64,000 nt of DNA, taken from Priestia endophytica DSM 13796 (GTDB lineage Bacteria; Bacillota; Bacilli; Bacillales; Bacillaceae_H). The stretch lies in NCBI RefSeq assembly GCF_900115845.1, contig NZ_FOXX01000010.1, forward strand, positions 124,001 to 188,000. Reading direction: 5' to 3'. The position numbers and the translations under genes were made by a program. The notes beneath the pieces are model-generated. The model saw only the letters and a list, made by a program, of their open reading frames with translations. It made no database searches and was not told where the DNA came from. Of this stretch, positions 18,772 through 27,266 are shown one piece after another (positions within the stretch are counted from its first letter, which is position 1; every line of letters begins with the position of its first letter).

Positions 18772-20592
18772 TTAATAATTATTAACATCATTTTTTCTAT
18801 GAATAAGCCCTTCCATTATATGACTGTCTTTACCTTCATAGCCTTTTTCTACCTTGAAATCCAATAGTTTTGATTCCTCTTTTAGTTCTGATTGTAAATT
18901 ATCTATTTCCTTTTCAAGTTTATCAATTCTCTTTTGCTGTCTCTCTTCATAGTTACTCCCTTTTCCATATACAAAATGCTGGGCCTCTACATCCGGAGAA
19001 CCAAAACCTGGAGAAATTTTCCACTTTTCTTGAGCCTCTCTCATATTTTTCACTGTTTCTTCCTCTATATCTTTAATCTTTTCTTCAGACTTCTTAATTT
19101 GCTTCTCAAGCTTCTCTTCTAACTCTTTATATTCATCCTTCGTTTTCTTTATATTAAAATCCTCTGATTGTTCTCCAACCTGGCCGTTAATTGAATGGTA
19201 GTCTGATAGCTTGCTATATTCATCAATTGCCTTATCTAAATCCTTCACAGCCTCTTCCTTACCCTTTTCTATTAGTAGATTATGTTTCCCTTCAGCTCTT
19301 TCTCCCCCCCTGTCTTTCTCCCCTTTCACATGAAGTTCCTTAGCTGTATCTGTAGAAACAATAGATGAATCGATTGTTTCTGTTTTAGGTAAGTTGCCTT
19401 GTCCTTCATTAACTAGAATATTTCCTTCATCATCAAAAAGAAAATTATCCGCCATGCCATGTGGGTTAAGTCCGTTCGATGATCCTATATTTGGAACATG
19501 AACAGTAAGTCCAGGACTATTTTTCATACCGGGTATCTTCTCCCACTTCCTTGAAACTGCATCTCCATCAGTTTTAAAATTAACAACTTTCTGGTTATTG
19601 TTTTTTAAAAGCTCAGCCTTAGAACCATCGCGAAATTGTGGGGCGTTAAAAGTAACTGCTTTTGTTTTCTGTGAATCAGCTACCCCTGTCGCTACAAATC
19701 CTCCTAAGGAATGCCCTGTAAAGGAAATTTCAAAGTTTTTTCCATATACTGAATGTAGTTTTTTTACATATGCATTTCCATCCTGTAATTGTTTAGAAGT
19801 GGTTTGAATAAATGAGCCATACGTTCCTAGACTCCCCCATCCCGCCACTGCTGACTTATCCTCAAGAAAGTCCACCAAGAATCCTCCATTATATTTAACA
19901 CCTGTGTTGAAGTTATCCCATGAAGAGAACATTTTCCCTTCTACTTTAGGTGGTTGAGTCCCTCTAAAAGCTACGACAATCTCTCCCGTTTGAATATTCT
20001 TGAAAGATACTGCCTCTAAGCCACTACCATAGTGAGTAATTTCTTTTCCGTTCATACGTATAACTTCAAATTTATCACTTAAATGATAATCTTTTAATTT
20101 ACTTTCTATTTCTCCATCGTATACAGTATAAGAAAGTTCTGCTAACTTCCCATACTCCTCAGGAGTTATGGTCTTAAAAGTCTCCTCCATTAACTTCTGT
20201 TCCTTTGTCTGTCCCTTCCCATCAAACAAAAATCCAAGCTTATCACTAATAAAATCCTTCATAACCTTAAGTGGATTCAAACTATCAAGCGAAGGTGGAA
20301 ATGAGGTAGCAAGAAAATCAGCGATTTTAGCTTGAATAACAATGGAAGAAATGTTTTCGATAGTTTGACTGTAGTGTTTTACCACATTGGTGTGCCCCGT
20401 ATTAATCGCCTCATTCGTATTTTGTACAGTTCCGGCATTCGGGATAGCATATGGACCGTTATCAATAATTTTATTTGTATGACTTGTTAGCGTTGTATAC
20501 TTTTTAGATAATCCTTCAATTGTCTGTTTTTGATCGCTTACACTCTTACTTAAGTTTAAAAGCGCATCTGTATCTACCTTAAAAACTGCCAT
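18772..20592 (-). CDS. Type VII-type lipase effector with WXG-like N-terminus
   Basis: A 606-residue protein without a signal peptide. Residues 1-120 are helical and resemble WXG100/DUF5344-type targeting domains (MAVFKVDTDALLNLSKSVSD). Residues about 140-400 form an alpha/beta-hydrolase of the class 3 lipase type: VAFRGTQPP (oxyanion region), GHSLGG with nucleophile Ser295, Asp342 or Asp344 in TDGDAVS, and His378 in NPHGMADN. Residues about 400-606 are charged and coiled-coil. It is preceded by a DUF5082-like accessory gene and followed by candidate immunity genes, the layout of type VII effector loci. The layout recalls the S. aureus lipase effector TslA with tandem immunity genes. The secretion machinery is not in this window. 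A plain cytoplasmic lipase is the alternative. Confidence 0.75.
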   Translation of the reverse strand: MAVFKVDTDALLNLSKSVSDQKQTIEGLSKKYTTLTSHTNKIIDNGPYAIPNAGTVQNTNEAINTGHTNVVKHYSQTIENISSIVIQAKIADFLATSFPPSLDSLNPLKVMKDFISDKLGFLFDGKGQTKEQKLMEETFKTITPEEYGKLAELSYTVYDGEIESKLKDYHLSDKFEVIRMNGKEITHYGSGLEAVSFKNIQTGEIVVAFRGTQPPKVEGKMFSSWDNFNTGVKYNGGFLVDFLEDKSAVAGWGSLGTYGSFIQTTSKQLQDGNAYVKKLHSVYGKNFEISFTGHSLGGFVATGVADSQKTKAVTFNAPQFRDGSKAELLKNNNQKVVNFKTDGDAVSRKWEKIPGMKNSPGLTVHVPNIGSSNGLNPHGMADNFLFDDEGNILVNEGQGNLPKTETIDSSIVSTDTAKELHVKGEKDRGGERAEGKHNLLIEKGKEEAVKDLDKAIDEYSKLSDYHSINGQVGEQSEDFNIKKTKDEYKELEEKLEKQIKKSEEKIKDIEEETVKNMREAQEKWKISPGFGSPDVEAQHFVYGKGSNYEERQQKRIDKLEKEIDNLQSELKEESKLLDFKVEKGYEGKDSHIMEGLIHRKNDVNNY

Positions 20593-20604
20593 ATTACTTC
20601 CCTC

Positions 20605-20979
20605 CTATTTGTTCGCCTTTTCCATAGCTTCTTCTCGTTCTTCTTGAATTTCAGCCTCAATCTGCTTTATAAGGTCTGATTTCTTATCTTCTAAATAGCG
20701 TATACTTGTATTAATTTGAAAGATTTGAGTTCCGACCGTTTCTACAAAAGAGCTCATTAGGCTCTGACTTTTTGAAAACTCTTGAAGAAACTGTCCTCGT
20801 TTATTTCCTTGCCAATATGTTTCAGCTGTACCTGTTATAACAAGATTCTTAGTTACATTGAAAATAAGCCCAGAATCTTCTCTCAGCACGTGATATTCTC
20901 TTACACATCTATGTAATTCTTCAATTTGTTTATTTAGTTTATCTAGTTTCTCGTACAATGCATCTAATGTTCGGCTCAT
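20605..20979 (-). CDS. DUF5082/WXG-type type VII accessory protein (YwqH-like)
   Basis: A 124-residue, almost entirely helical protein with heptad-like repeats (LDALYEKLDKLNKQIEELHR), a central WxG turn (YWQGNKR near residue 76) and a long C-terminal coiled coil. Its size and position 12 bases before the effector match DUF5082-type accessory (targeting chaperone) proteins that precede LXG effectors in Firmicutes, such as ywqH before ywqI-ywqJ. It probably binds the helical N-terminus of the lipase and presents it to the secretion ATPase. ATG at 20979 follows ACAGGAGGC. The gap 20980-21343 holds no gene that I can support. Confidence 0.7.
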   Translation of the reverse strand: MSRTLDALYEKLDKLNKQIEELHRCVREYHVLREDSGLIFNVTKNLVITGTAETYWQGNKRGQFLQEFSKSQSLMSSFVETVGTQIFQINTSIRYLEDKKSDLIKQIEAEIQEEREEAMEKANK

Positions 20980-21343
20980 AAAAATTGCCTCCTGTTAAAA
21001 ATTATAAAATTATGAAATTTATACCTTCCGAATTTTAACAAAGGAGAGGCCTATATTCATGAGTATTTTCACCTAAAAAGGATAATAAAGTGGGCAAAAA
21101 GATATGTATACTTGTAACTTCAAGATTTGATAGCTTACTATTATATAAAAAGTCCTTTTCTTCATTTGGACAAAAATGGAACTTATAATAAATGTAACCC
21201 TTTTCTGTAGCAAACTCCCTCTACTTCCATTACCCTACCAATAAATAAACCTCAGTTCATGAGCCAATTTTCCTTAAAACCCTTTCTTATTCAACTAAAG
21301 AGTAGAAAGACTGTAAGAATAAAGACCTATCCTTTCATAAAAA

Positions 21344-21373
21344 AAAACCGCCGAATTCCTCGGCAGTTTTTTT
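21344..21373. terminator. Terminator of glsA
   Basis: Stem AAAAC-c-GCCGA / TCGGC-a-GTTTT with a T7 tail. It overlaps the end of glsA. Upstream of it (21000-21343) is AT-rich sequence with no clear gene. Confidence 0.85.
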
Positions 21374-22307
21374 AAAACATACTCAACGCATATTTCCTAG
21401 ACATCATCTCTAACAACTTAAGACCTGCTACACTGTTCCCTTTATCATCTAGTGCAGCACCGTAGATTCCAATTCCACAGCGATTAGGCACAGCTCCCAT
21501 TACACCACCGGATACGCCGCTTTTCGCTGGAATCCCAACATCAATCGCAAACTCTCCAGAAGCATTATACATCCCGCATGTCACCATAAACGTCTTACAT
21601 ATTCTTGCGATATTAGCTGGAATGATTTGCTTCCCTGTTCTTGGGTCAACGCCGTTCATTGCAAACACGCAGCCAATTCGCGCTAAGTCTACAGAATCAA
21701 CTTCAATTGCGCACTGTTTTGTATATAGCTCCATTAACTCTTCAACATCTTCATTAATTACACCATGCTGTTTTAAGAAATAGCAGAGAGCTCTGTTTAA
21801 TTCAGCTGTTTCAAACTCAGATTGGGCAATTTCTTTATTATATGTAATCGTAGGCTTGTCTGTAAGTTCTTTAACAAAGTCTAAAAGGCGAGTGAATCTT
21901 TCCTCTACGCTGCTCCCCATGAGCATATGTGTAACAGCTAAAGCTCCTGCGTTAATCATTGGATTTAGAGGTTTAGAAGGTGAAATCGTTTCTAATTTAA
22001 TAACTGAATTAAACGGGTCACCAGTAGGCTCTTTCCCTACATAGTCAAATACGAAACCTTCTCCTCTATCCATTAACGCTAGCGCTAAACTAATGACTTT
22101 AGAGATACTTTGTAGCGTCATCTTATGTTTAACATCTCCCGCTGCATAACAGTTACCATTTGGATAGTAGACGGCAACAGCTAATTTATCTGGATCTGCT
22201 TCTCTTAAAGCTGGTATGTATTGAGCAACTTGTCCTTCTTTTGTATAAATTCTAGCTTCATCAACTAGGTTTTTTAAATCTTGACTTGATTCACATTGCA
22301 TTAGCAT
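21372..22307 (-). CDS. glsA: Glutaminase A
   Basis: A 311-residue glutaminase that hydrolyses glutamine to glutamate and ammonia, of the serine-dependent beta-lactamase-like fold. The Ser-x-x-Lys motif is SISK with Ser67 and Lys70, and other family blocks are [23 protein letters not shown] and [14 protein letters not shown]. Length matches YbgJ/YlaM-type enzymes. ATG at 22307 follows GATGAGGAGTT; ATG at 22301 is an alternative. It is monocistronic, in contrast to B. subtilis where glutaminase sits with a transporter. Confidence 0.95.
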   Translation of the reverse strand: MLMQCESSQDLKNLVDEARIYTKEGQVAQYIPALREADPDKLAVAVYYPNGNCYAAGDVKHKMTLQSISKVISLALALMDRGEGFVFDYVGKEPTGDPFNSVIKLETISPSKPLNPMINAGALAVTHMLMGSSVEERFTRLLDFVKELTDKPTITYNKEIAQSEFETAELNRALCYFLKQHGVINEDVEELMELYTKQCAIEVDSVDLARIGCVFAMNGVDPRTGKQIIPANIARICKTFMVTCGMYNASGEFAIDVGIPAKSGVSGGVMGAVPNRCGIGIYGAALDDKGNSVAGLKLLEMMSRKYALSMF

Positions 22308-22383
22308 AACTCCTCATCTACATTTCTCTCTTTAGGTTATCCCATTAGAGGTTGTTTATTAAATATGTTTCTTTTCTTATGAT

Positions 22384-22407
22384 CAATGTTTAAGCTTTCA
22401 AACATTG
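22384..22407. repeat. Perfect inverted repeat upstream of the cyclase gene
   Basis: CAATGTTT-N8-AAACATTG lies in the gap between glsA and the divergent cyclase gene, about 100 bases before the cyclase start. It has no T run, so it is more likely an operator than a terminator. Confidence 0.5.
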
Positions 22408-22509
22408 TTCCTCATCGTTCACAATCGTTTCTTTTCACCACGTTGTTTACATAGTAAAAAAAATTTTGAATATAAAGTTATAAAGACATTTTTAAGGTGG
22501 CGAGATAAC

Positions 22510-24366
22510 GTGTGGACTAAACAAGCAAAACAGCATACAACTCATCTTATCAAGGAGCTCCGCGAACTTCAACAAGAGAATGGTTCATGGCACTTCCCTT
22601 TTGAAACAGGCGTTATGTCTGATGCCTATATGATTTTAACACTAAGAGCACTTGGAGTTGAGGAAGAGCCCTTAATTGCCAAACTTTCTAAGCGGATTCT
22701 TTCCCTTCAGCATAAAGACGGTACATGGCGACATTATGAAGACGAGCCAAAAGGCAATTTGTCAGCAACCATTCAAGCATATACAGCTCTCCTTGTAGCA
22801 GGAGCTTCTTCAAAAGAAGAAACGCATATGAAACGAGCAGAGCGCTTTATTCAGCAAAACGGTGGTGTGAAAAAAGCTCATTTTTTAACGAAATGGATGC
22901 TTTGTGCAAACGGCTTATATCCATGGCCGCGCTTTTTTTATGTACCGATGACCATTATGAACATCCCAACGTCTTTTCCGCTTAATTTCTTTTCGTTAAG
23001 CACGTATGCGCGTATTCATTTTGTACCAATGATGATTGCAGCCAACAAAAAGTTTTCAATCCCGAGCAATCATAGCATCTACTCTCTCTACGAACGTGAA
23101 GAGACTGAAGAAGAATGGAATGTTGAAGATGAACGTTTCATTATTAAAGATCTGCTTTTTTATTTAAAACGATTGCGCAACTTACCAAGTTACATGCACC
23201 AAGCAGGCTATAAAAAAGCCGAATCATATATGATTAGCCGAATTGAAGATGATGGCACCTTGTACAGTTATGCAACAGCTACATTTTTTATGATTTATGG
23301 ATTACTAGCATTAGGGTATGAAAAAACGTCTCCTCTTATTATCAATGCCGTAAATGGTCTAAAAAAGCTTGTCACAACTATTGACGGCATGGATCATCTT
23401 GAAAATTCAACATCAACCGTATGGGATACAGCATTGCTTTCTTATTCTCTTCAAGAAAGCGGTGTTAGTTACAAGGATCCAATGATAAAAAAAGCGAGTT
23501 TCTACCTATTAAATAAGCAGCACAAAAAAGTAGCCGACTGGGCTGTTCACAATCCCCACATAGCACCTGGAGGCTGGGGGTTTTCACATAACAATACGAT
23601 AAACCCCGATCTTGATGACACGTCTGCCGCACTCAGAGCTATCACCGCTCCAAGCGTTCACGATAATCGGTATCTTAGCTCATGGAATAGAGGCGTTGAT
23701 TGGCTTTTGTCCATGCAAAATAGAGACGGAGGCTGGGCGGCATTTGAAAAAAACGTCGATTTTCAGCTCTTAACTCATATTCCATTAAAAAATGCAGAAG
23801 ATGCTATTATTGATCCTTCAACATCGGATTTAACAGGGCGAGTGCTTCAGTTTCTCGGAAAATTCGCTGGTTTAACAGAAAAACATCCAGCCGTAAAGCG
23901 AGCTGTGAAGTGGCTTTGTGATCAGCAAGAGAAAGATGGTTCATGGTATGGACGTTGGGGAGTTTGCTATATTTACGGCACATGGGCAGCTTTAACAGGT
24001 ATGAGAGCTGTTGGTGTACCACTTGATGACCCTCATATCCAAAAAGGCGTTCTCTTTCTTAAAAAACATCAGCGTCAAGACGGAGGCTGGGGCGAATCTT
24101 GCCGAAGCTCTGAAGTTAAGAAATACGTACCTCTTTTATTTAGTACTCCTTCTCAAACATCATGGGCGCTTGATGCTCTTTTAACATGTTTGCCAAAGGA
24201 ACACGTTACAATTAAAAACGGAGTAAAGTTTCTCTTAACCCCGCATATTCATAAAGCAAAAACATATCCAACAGGAATTGGCTTACCAGAACAGTTTTAT
24301 ATTCGCTATCACAGCTATAACTATATCTTCCCTCTTCTTGCTCTTAGTCACTATTGCCAAGCGTAA
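22510..24366 (+). CDS. sqhC: Sporulenol synthase / tetraprenyl-beta-curcumene cyclase (squalene-hopene cyclase family)
   Basis: The start is GTG at 22510 behind AAGGTGG, giving 618 residues; the open frame extends 35 codons further up but lacks a ribosome site. The sequence tracks B. subtilis SqhC throughout. QW-type repeats (QQENGSWHF, QDGGWGES, QEKDGSWYGRWG) support the double alpha-barrel. DLDDTSA is the aspartate-rich protonation motif (DxDDT). B. megaterium has a characterised enzyme of this type, BmeTC, which cyclises tetraprenyl-beta-curcumene and also squalene. Products are sesquarterpenes found in spore formers. This looks like that enzyme rather than a true hopene cyclase. Confidence 0.88.
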   Translation: MWTKQAKQHTTHLIKELRELQQENGSWHFPFETGVMSDAYMILTLRALGVEEEPLIAKLSKRILSLQHKDGTWRHYEDEPKGNLSATIQAYTALLVAGASSKEETHMKRAERFIQQNGGVKKAHFLTKWMLCANGLYPWPRFFYVPMTIMNIPTSFPLNFFSLSTYARIHFVPMMIAANKKFSIPSNHSIYSLYEREETEEEWNVEDERFIIKDLLFYLKRLRNLPSYMHQAGYKKAESYMISRIEDDGTLYSYATATFFMIYGLLALGYEKTSPLIINAVNGLKKLVTTIDGMDHLENSTSTVWDTALLSYSLQESGVSYKDPMIKKASFYLLNKQHKKVADWAVHNPHIAPGGWGFSHNNTINPDLDDTSAALRAITAPSVHDNRYLSSWNRGVDWLLSMQNRDGGWAAFEKNVDFQLLTHIPLKNAEDAIIDPSTSDLTGRVLQFLGKFAGLTEKHPAVKRAVKWLCDQQEKDGSWYGRWGVCYIYGTWAALTGMRAVGVPLDDPHIQKGVLFLKKHQRQDGGWGESCRSSEVKKYVPLLFSTPSQTSWALDALLTCLPKEHVTIKNGVKFLLTPHIHKAKTYPTGIGLPEQFYIRYHSYNYIFPLLALSHYCQA

Positions 24367-24381
24367 AACGCTTGGCTTTTC
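24356..24381 (+). terminator. Terminator overlapping the cyclase stop codon
   Basis: Perfect stem GCCAAGCG / CGCTTGGC, with the TAA stop codon in its five-base loop and a TTTT tail. Confidence 0.85.
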
Positions 24382-24408
24382 TGTAAAAAGAAAAGAATAA
24401 GCAGATGC

Positions 24409-24609
24409 TTATTCTTCGAAATATTCCTTATAATAGCCGCCAACTTTTCCTGTGTTGTCAACAACGAAATAAAACTCTTCTGTTTCGTTTTTTACTTCAT
24501 ATGTTTTATTTACGCTCAGTACGTTTTCAACCATATATTTACTTGCATTTGTATGCACACATTTAATTTCTTTAATTGTTGGACGGTCTTTCCAGTTTTG
24601 ATGAATCAT
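24409..24609 (-). CDS. DUF6501-type small protein, 66 residues
   Basis: Start ATG at 24609 follows AAAGGAGTGTACGTTC and gives MIHQNWKDRPTIKEIKCVHT and, later, NKTYEVKNETEEFYFVVDNT with GYYKEYFEE at the end. This resembles a conserved uncharacterised Bacillus protein (DUF6501) as I recall it. The compact alternating pattern suggests a small beta-barrel. It lies 65 bases after the carboxylesterase gene and probably shares its transcript. Function is unknown. An in-frame ATG further upstream (24687) would overlap the esterase and lacks a ribosome site. Confidence 0.7.
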   Translation of the reverse strand: MIHQNWKDRPTIKEIKCVHTNASKYMVENVLSVNKTYEVKNETEEFYFVVDNTGKVGGYYKEYFEE

Positions 24610-24673
24610 GAACGTACACTCCTTTAAGTTTGTCCGTTCTATTGTACCGAATTCTTCCTCTAAAAAAAAGAGG

Positions 24674-25414
24674 CTAACATCTTTCACTAATAAACTTTAC
24701 GATTTTTTCGCATAAAAAGCCTTGATCATGATCAAGCGTTGCAACATGAAAGCTGTTTGGAAGCGTCACCATTTCTTTTTGCTTGCTTTCAACATTGCTG
24801 AAAACATATTGGCTATTATGGGGTGGAACAACATTGTCCGTTTTAGAAGAAAGCAAAAGAAGCGGCGATGTCACTTGATGTAGTTTGTTCTTCACTTTCT
24901 CCATTAATGCAGTGAGCTCTCTTATTGAAGCAACAGGTGTTTTTTCGTAAGCAAGTTCGTGTACGCCTTCTTTCTTAATATCAGACCCGATTCCGATTAA
25001 AAAGCGAGCCTCTGTCTCGCTCTGCTGTTTTAAATGAGGCATATCAATAGCGGGATTAATCGGAATAATGCCTGCGATATTTTGGTATTGAGTACCTAAA
25101 TGAAGGGCTAGCGTCCCACCCATCGAAAGGCCTGTTACAAATATACGTTCACATGCTTCGGTTAGTTTTTCATATCCTTCTTGAGCAGAAGAAAGCCAGT
25201 CTTCTTTCGTGCTTTTTTCCATATCTTCATGATGCGTCCCATGCCCTTTAAGACGCGGGGCATATACAGTGTATCCTTTATCCTTTAGCACATTATATAC
25301 AGGTTTCACGCTTTGCGTTGTGCCTGTAAAACCATGGAGCACTAATACCCCTATTTCATTACCTTGATGATAAAGCTCTTCAGCGTTCTGAACAACCGCA
25401 TACTTTTCATCCAT
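24674..25414 (-). CDS. Carboxylesterase (Est30/YvaK type)
   Basis: A 246-residue cytoplasmic alpha/beta-hydrolase. LHGFTGT (26-32) forms the oxyanion hole, GLSMGG (95-100) carries nucleophile Ser97, SKTDNVVPP holds the acid and NSFHVATLD the catalytic histidine. Size and motifs match the thermostable Est30 carboxylesterase of Geobacillus and B. subtilis YvaK, which hydrolyse short-chain esters. In other bacilli this gene lies in the secG-rnr-smpB cluster; here it does not, so its context is different. ATG at 25414 follows AAGGGATGG. Confidence 0.88.
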   Translation of the reverse strand: MDEKYAVVQNAEELYHQGNEIGVLVLHGFTGTTQSVKPVYNVLKDKGYTVYAPRLKGHGTHHEDMEKSTKEDWLSSAQEGYEKLTEACERIFVTGLSMGGTLALHLGTQYQNIAGIIPINPAIDMPHLKQQSETEARFLIGIGSDIKKEGVHELAYEKTPVASIRELTALMEKVKNKLHQVTSPLLLLSSKTDNVVPPHNSQYVFSNVESKQKEMVTLPNSFHVATLDHDQGFLCEKIVKFISERC

Positions 25415-25497
25415 CCCTTGTCACCCTTTGTACTCTTTCTTTCTATCGTACCATGTGCCAGAATATTAAACCAAATTAAAACATCTTCTTACACAAA

Positions 25498-25526
25498 AAA
25501 AAGCTTAGCTATCTGCTAAGCTTTTT
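25498..25526 (-). terminator. Terminator of the poly-gamma-glutamate operon
   Basis: Perfect 12-base stem AAAAAGCTTAGC / GCTAAGCTTTTT with a five-base loop, just after pgsE. Confidence 0.9.
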
Positions 25527-25529
25527 CAT

Positions 25530-25673
25530 TTATTTAGCAAGTTGAACGTCAATCTGTTCTTGTTCTTGCGGTGTTAATGTTTCTGTATGTTTAAACTCTC
25601 CAAGTGTGAATAAAAGTCCAGCAACAATAGCGATCGGCAATACAATACCAAATGTTCTTTTTAAAATAGTCAT
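25530..25673 (-). CDS. pgsE: Small membrane protein PgsE/CapE of poly-gamma-glutamate synthesis
   Basis: A 47-residue protein (MTILKRTFGIVLPIAIVAGL, then a charged tail with LTPQEQEQIDVQ). One transmembrane helix and a short acidic tail match PgsE/CapE, a small component needed for full polymer synthesis. Its place as the last gene after pgsB-pgsC-pgsA-capD supports this more than the weak sequence likeness does. ATG at 25673 follows AAAAGGAGAG, 24 bases after the capD stop codon. Confidence 0.8.
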   Translation of the reverse strand: MTILKRTFGIVLPIAIVAGLLFTLGEFKHTETLTPQEQEQIDVQLAK

Positions 25674-25697
25674 GATTTTCTCTCCTTTTATTACCCT

Positions 25698-27251
25698 TTA
25701 TTTTTTAGCCCAATTCCCACCTCGACGTGCATCAGCTTCTCCTATTATATGACCGTCTTCATCTTTCTGAAGAACTTGCACACTGCCAAAGTGCATTGGG
25801 TTATCACTTTTTCCAAGCTTATATCCATAAGATTTTAGAGCTGCGCTTTCTCTTTTCGTTAGAGAACTTTCTTCTTCAAGAGTGATAGAATCAAAGGCGA
25901 ATCGCTTATGTTTTACAGCATCGCTCCATGACTTTCCTTCTCTCATATGATAATAGAGTACTTGAGCAACCATTTGCGGAATTCGATCTCCACCAGGTGA
26001 ACCAATTCCAATTGTCCCCTCTTCTGTCTTCACAACTGTTGGGGCCATAAATGTTCTTGGTCTTTTTCCTGATTCAATACGATTTACTCCATCACCAAAG
26101 TTTTGAAGCTGGTTGTTTAGGAAAAAGCCGTTTGTGTAGTCCCCAGAACCGAAAAAGTCGCTTAGCGTATTTGTTGTTGAAACAACGGTACCCTCTTTGT
26201 CCATGACAACAAAATGCGTTGTGCTTTCATGCTCTTTATCAACCTCATACTGTTCTCCCGCATTAGTGGAGTTAAGCTGTCGGTTTAAGAGATTCACATA
26301 TTGAGAGCTTGTCCAATCTTGTGCATATTGATTTTCAAACTCAGGATCTGCAAGCTTTTCAATTCGGTCTTTGTATGCTGCCTTTGTAATCTGTCCCATA
26401 TAGTGAGTAAACAAGCTATCACTTTTAATAGAAGCAAGGTTTGCATCATCCATCATCATGAGCATTTGAATAAGTGTTGTTCCTGAAAATGGAGGTGGTG
26501 CTGAAATCACTGTGCTTTCCCCATATTTCCCTACAACAGGATCTCGCTCTTTCACCTCATAATCTTGTAAATCGTTTGTTGAAATATGACCCTCTTCTTC
26601 AATGTCCTCTGCAATAGAACCTTTATAAAAGGCTGAAGCTCCTTCATCTCGAATTTTTTCGAGCGTTTCAGCAAGTTCAGGCTGCTTGAGTACGTCCCCT
26701 TGCTTTAAAGGACCTCCATCAGGATAAAATGCTTCTCTGTTATCCAGCTTTTTTTCATGCTCTTGAATTGCAAAGGAGAGCGGTTCATTTATCTTAAACC
26801 CTTCTTTTGCATAATGAATAGCGGGATTTAAAAGCTCATTCATATTTAGTGAACCGTATTTATCATGAGCGTACGCCATGCCTGCTACAAACCCAGGTAC
26901 TCCTGAGTTTCCTTCACGCTCTCCATCAATCTTTTGTGGAGCTTCTTCACGGTAGTCAAGAAACGTTGCTTTTTTGTCAGGAGGAGAAATGAGCATCCCA
27001 CCGCCGCCGCCAATTCCAGATCCGTATGGTTCTACAACATTTAGCGTGTATGAAATCGCAATGGCTGCGTCAACTGCGTTTCCTCCATTCTTAAGCACAT
27101 TCATGCCAACTTTCGTAGCAATCGGATTTGAGCTGCTCACGCCATAATCCTGTGCACCAATGGTTCTTTTCCATAACGTTTGACCAGCTAAAAATAGTGA
27201 AGATACGAGAACGATAGCAATGACGATTTTTAGAATGTTTTTCTTACTCAT
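25698..27251 (-). CDS. capD: Gamma-glutamyltransferase / poly-gamma-glutamate transpeptidase CapD
   Basis: A 517-residue Ntn hydrolase with an N-terminal signal anchor (about 8-25). The autoprocessing site is STTHFVVMD with Thr344 as the probable nucleophile of the small subunit, and GSPGGDRIPQ is the conserved oxyanion/binding loop. Lying inside the pgs operon between pgsA and pgsE, it corresponds to B. anthracis CapD, which cuts poly-gamma-glutamate and links it to peptidoglycan, rather than to a free glutathione-type GGT. Whether it anchors the polymer or releases it, as PgsS does in B. subtilis, cannot be told. ATG at 27251 follows AGGAGGGGAGAT. Confidence 0.88.
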   Translation of the reverse strand: MSKKNILKIVIAIVLVSSLFLAGQTLWKRTIGAQDYGVSSSNPIATKVGMNVLKNGGNAVDAAIAISYTLNVVEPYGSGIGGGGGMLISPPDKKATFLDYREEAPQKIDGEREGNSGVPGFVAGMAYAHDKYGSLNMNELLNPAIHYAKEGFKINEPLSFAIQEHEKKLDNREAFYPDGGPLKQGDVLKQPELAETLEKIRDEGASAFYKGSIAEDIEEEGHISTNDLQDYEVKERDPVVGKYGESTVISAPPPFSGTTLIQMLMMMDDANLASIKSDSLFTHYMGQITKAAYKDRIEKLADPEFENQYAQDWTSSQYVNLLNRQLNSTNAGEQYEVDKEHESTTHFVVMDKEGTVVSTTNTLSDFFGSGDYTNGFFLNNQLQNFGDGVNRIESGKRPRTFMAPTVVKTEEGTIGIGSPGGDRIPQMVAQVLYYHMREGKSWSDAVKHKRFAFDSITLEEESSLTKRESAALKSYGYKLGKSDNPMHFGSVQVLQKDEDGHIIGEADARRGGNWAKK

Positions 27252-27266
27252 ATCTCCCCTCCTAAC

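Noticed and set aside
16390-20979. Type VII secretion machinery in the window
   Set aside because: No FtsK/EssC ATPase, YukD or YukE-like gene is present; only the effector side is here, so secretion is inferred from elsewhere in the genome.
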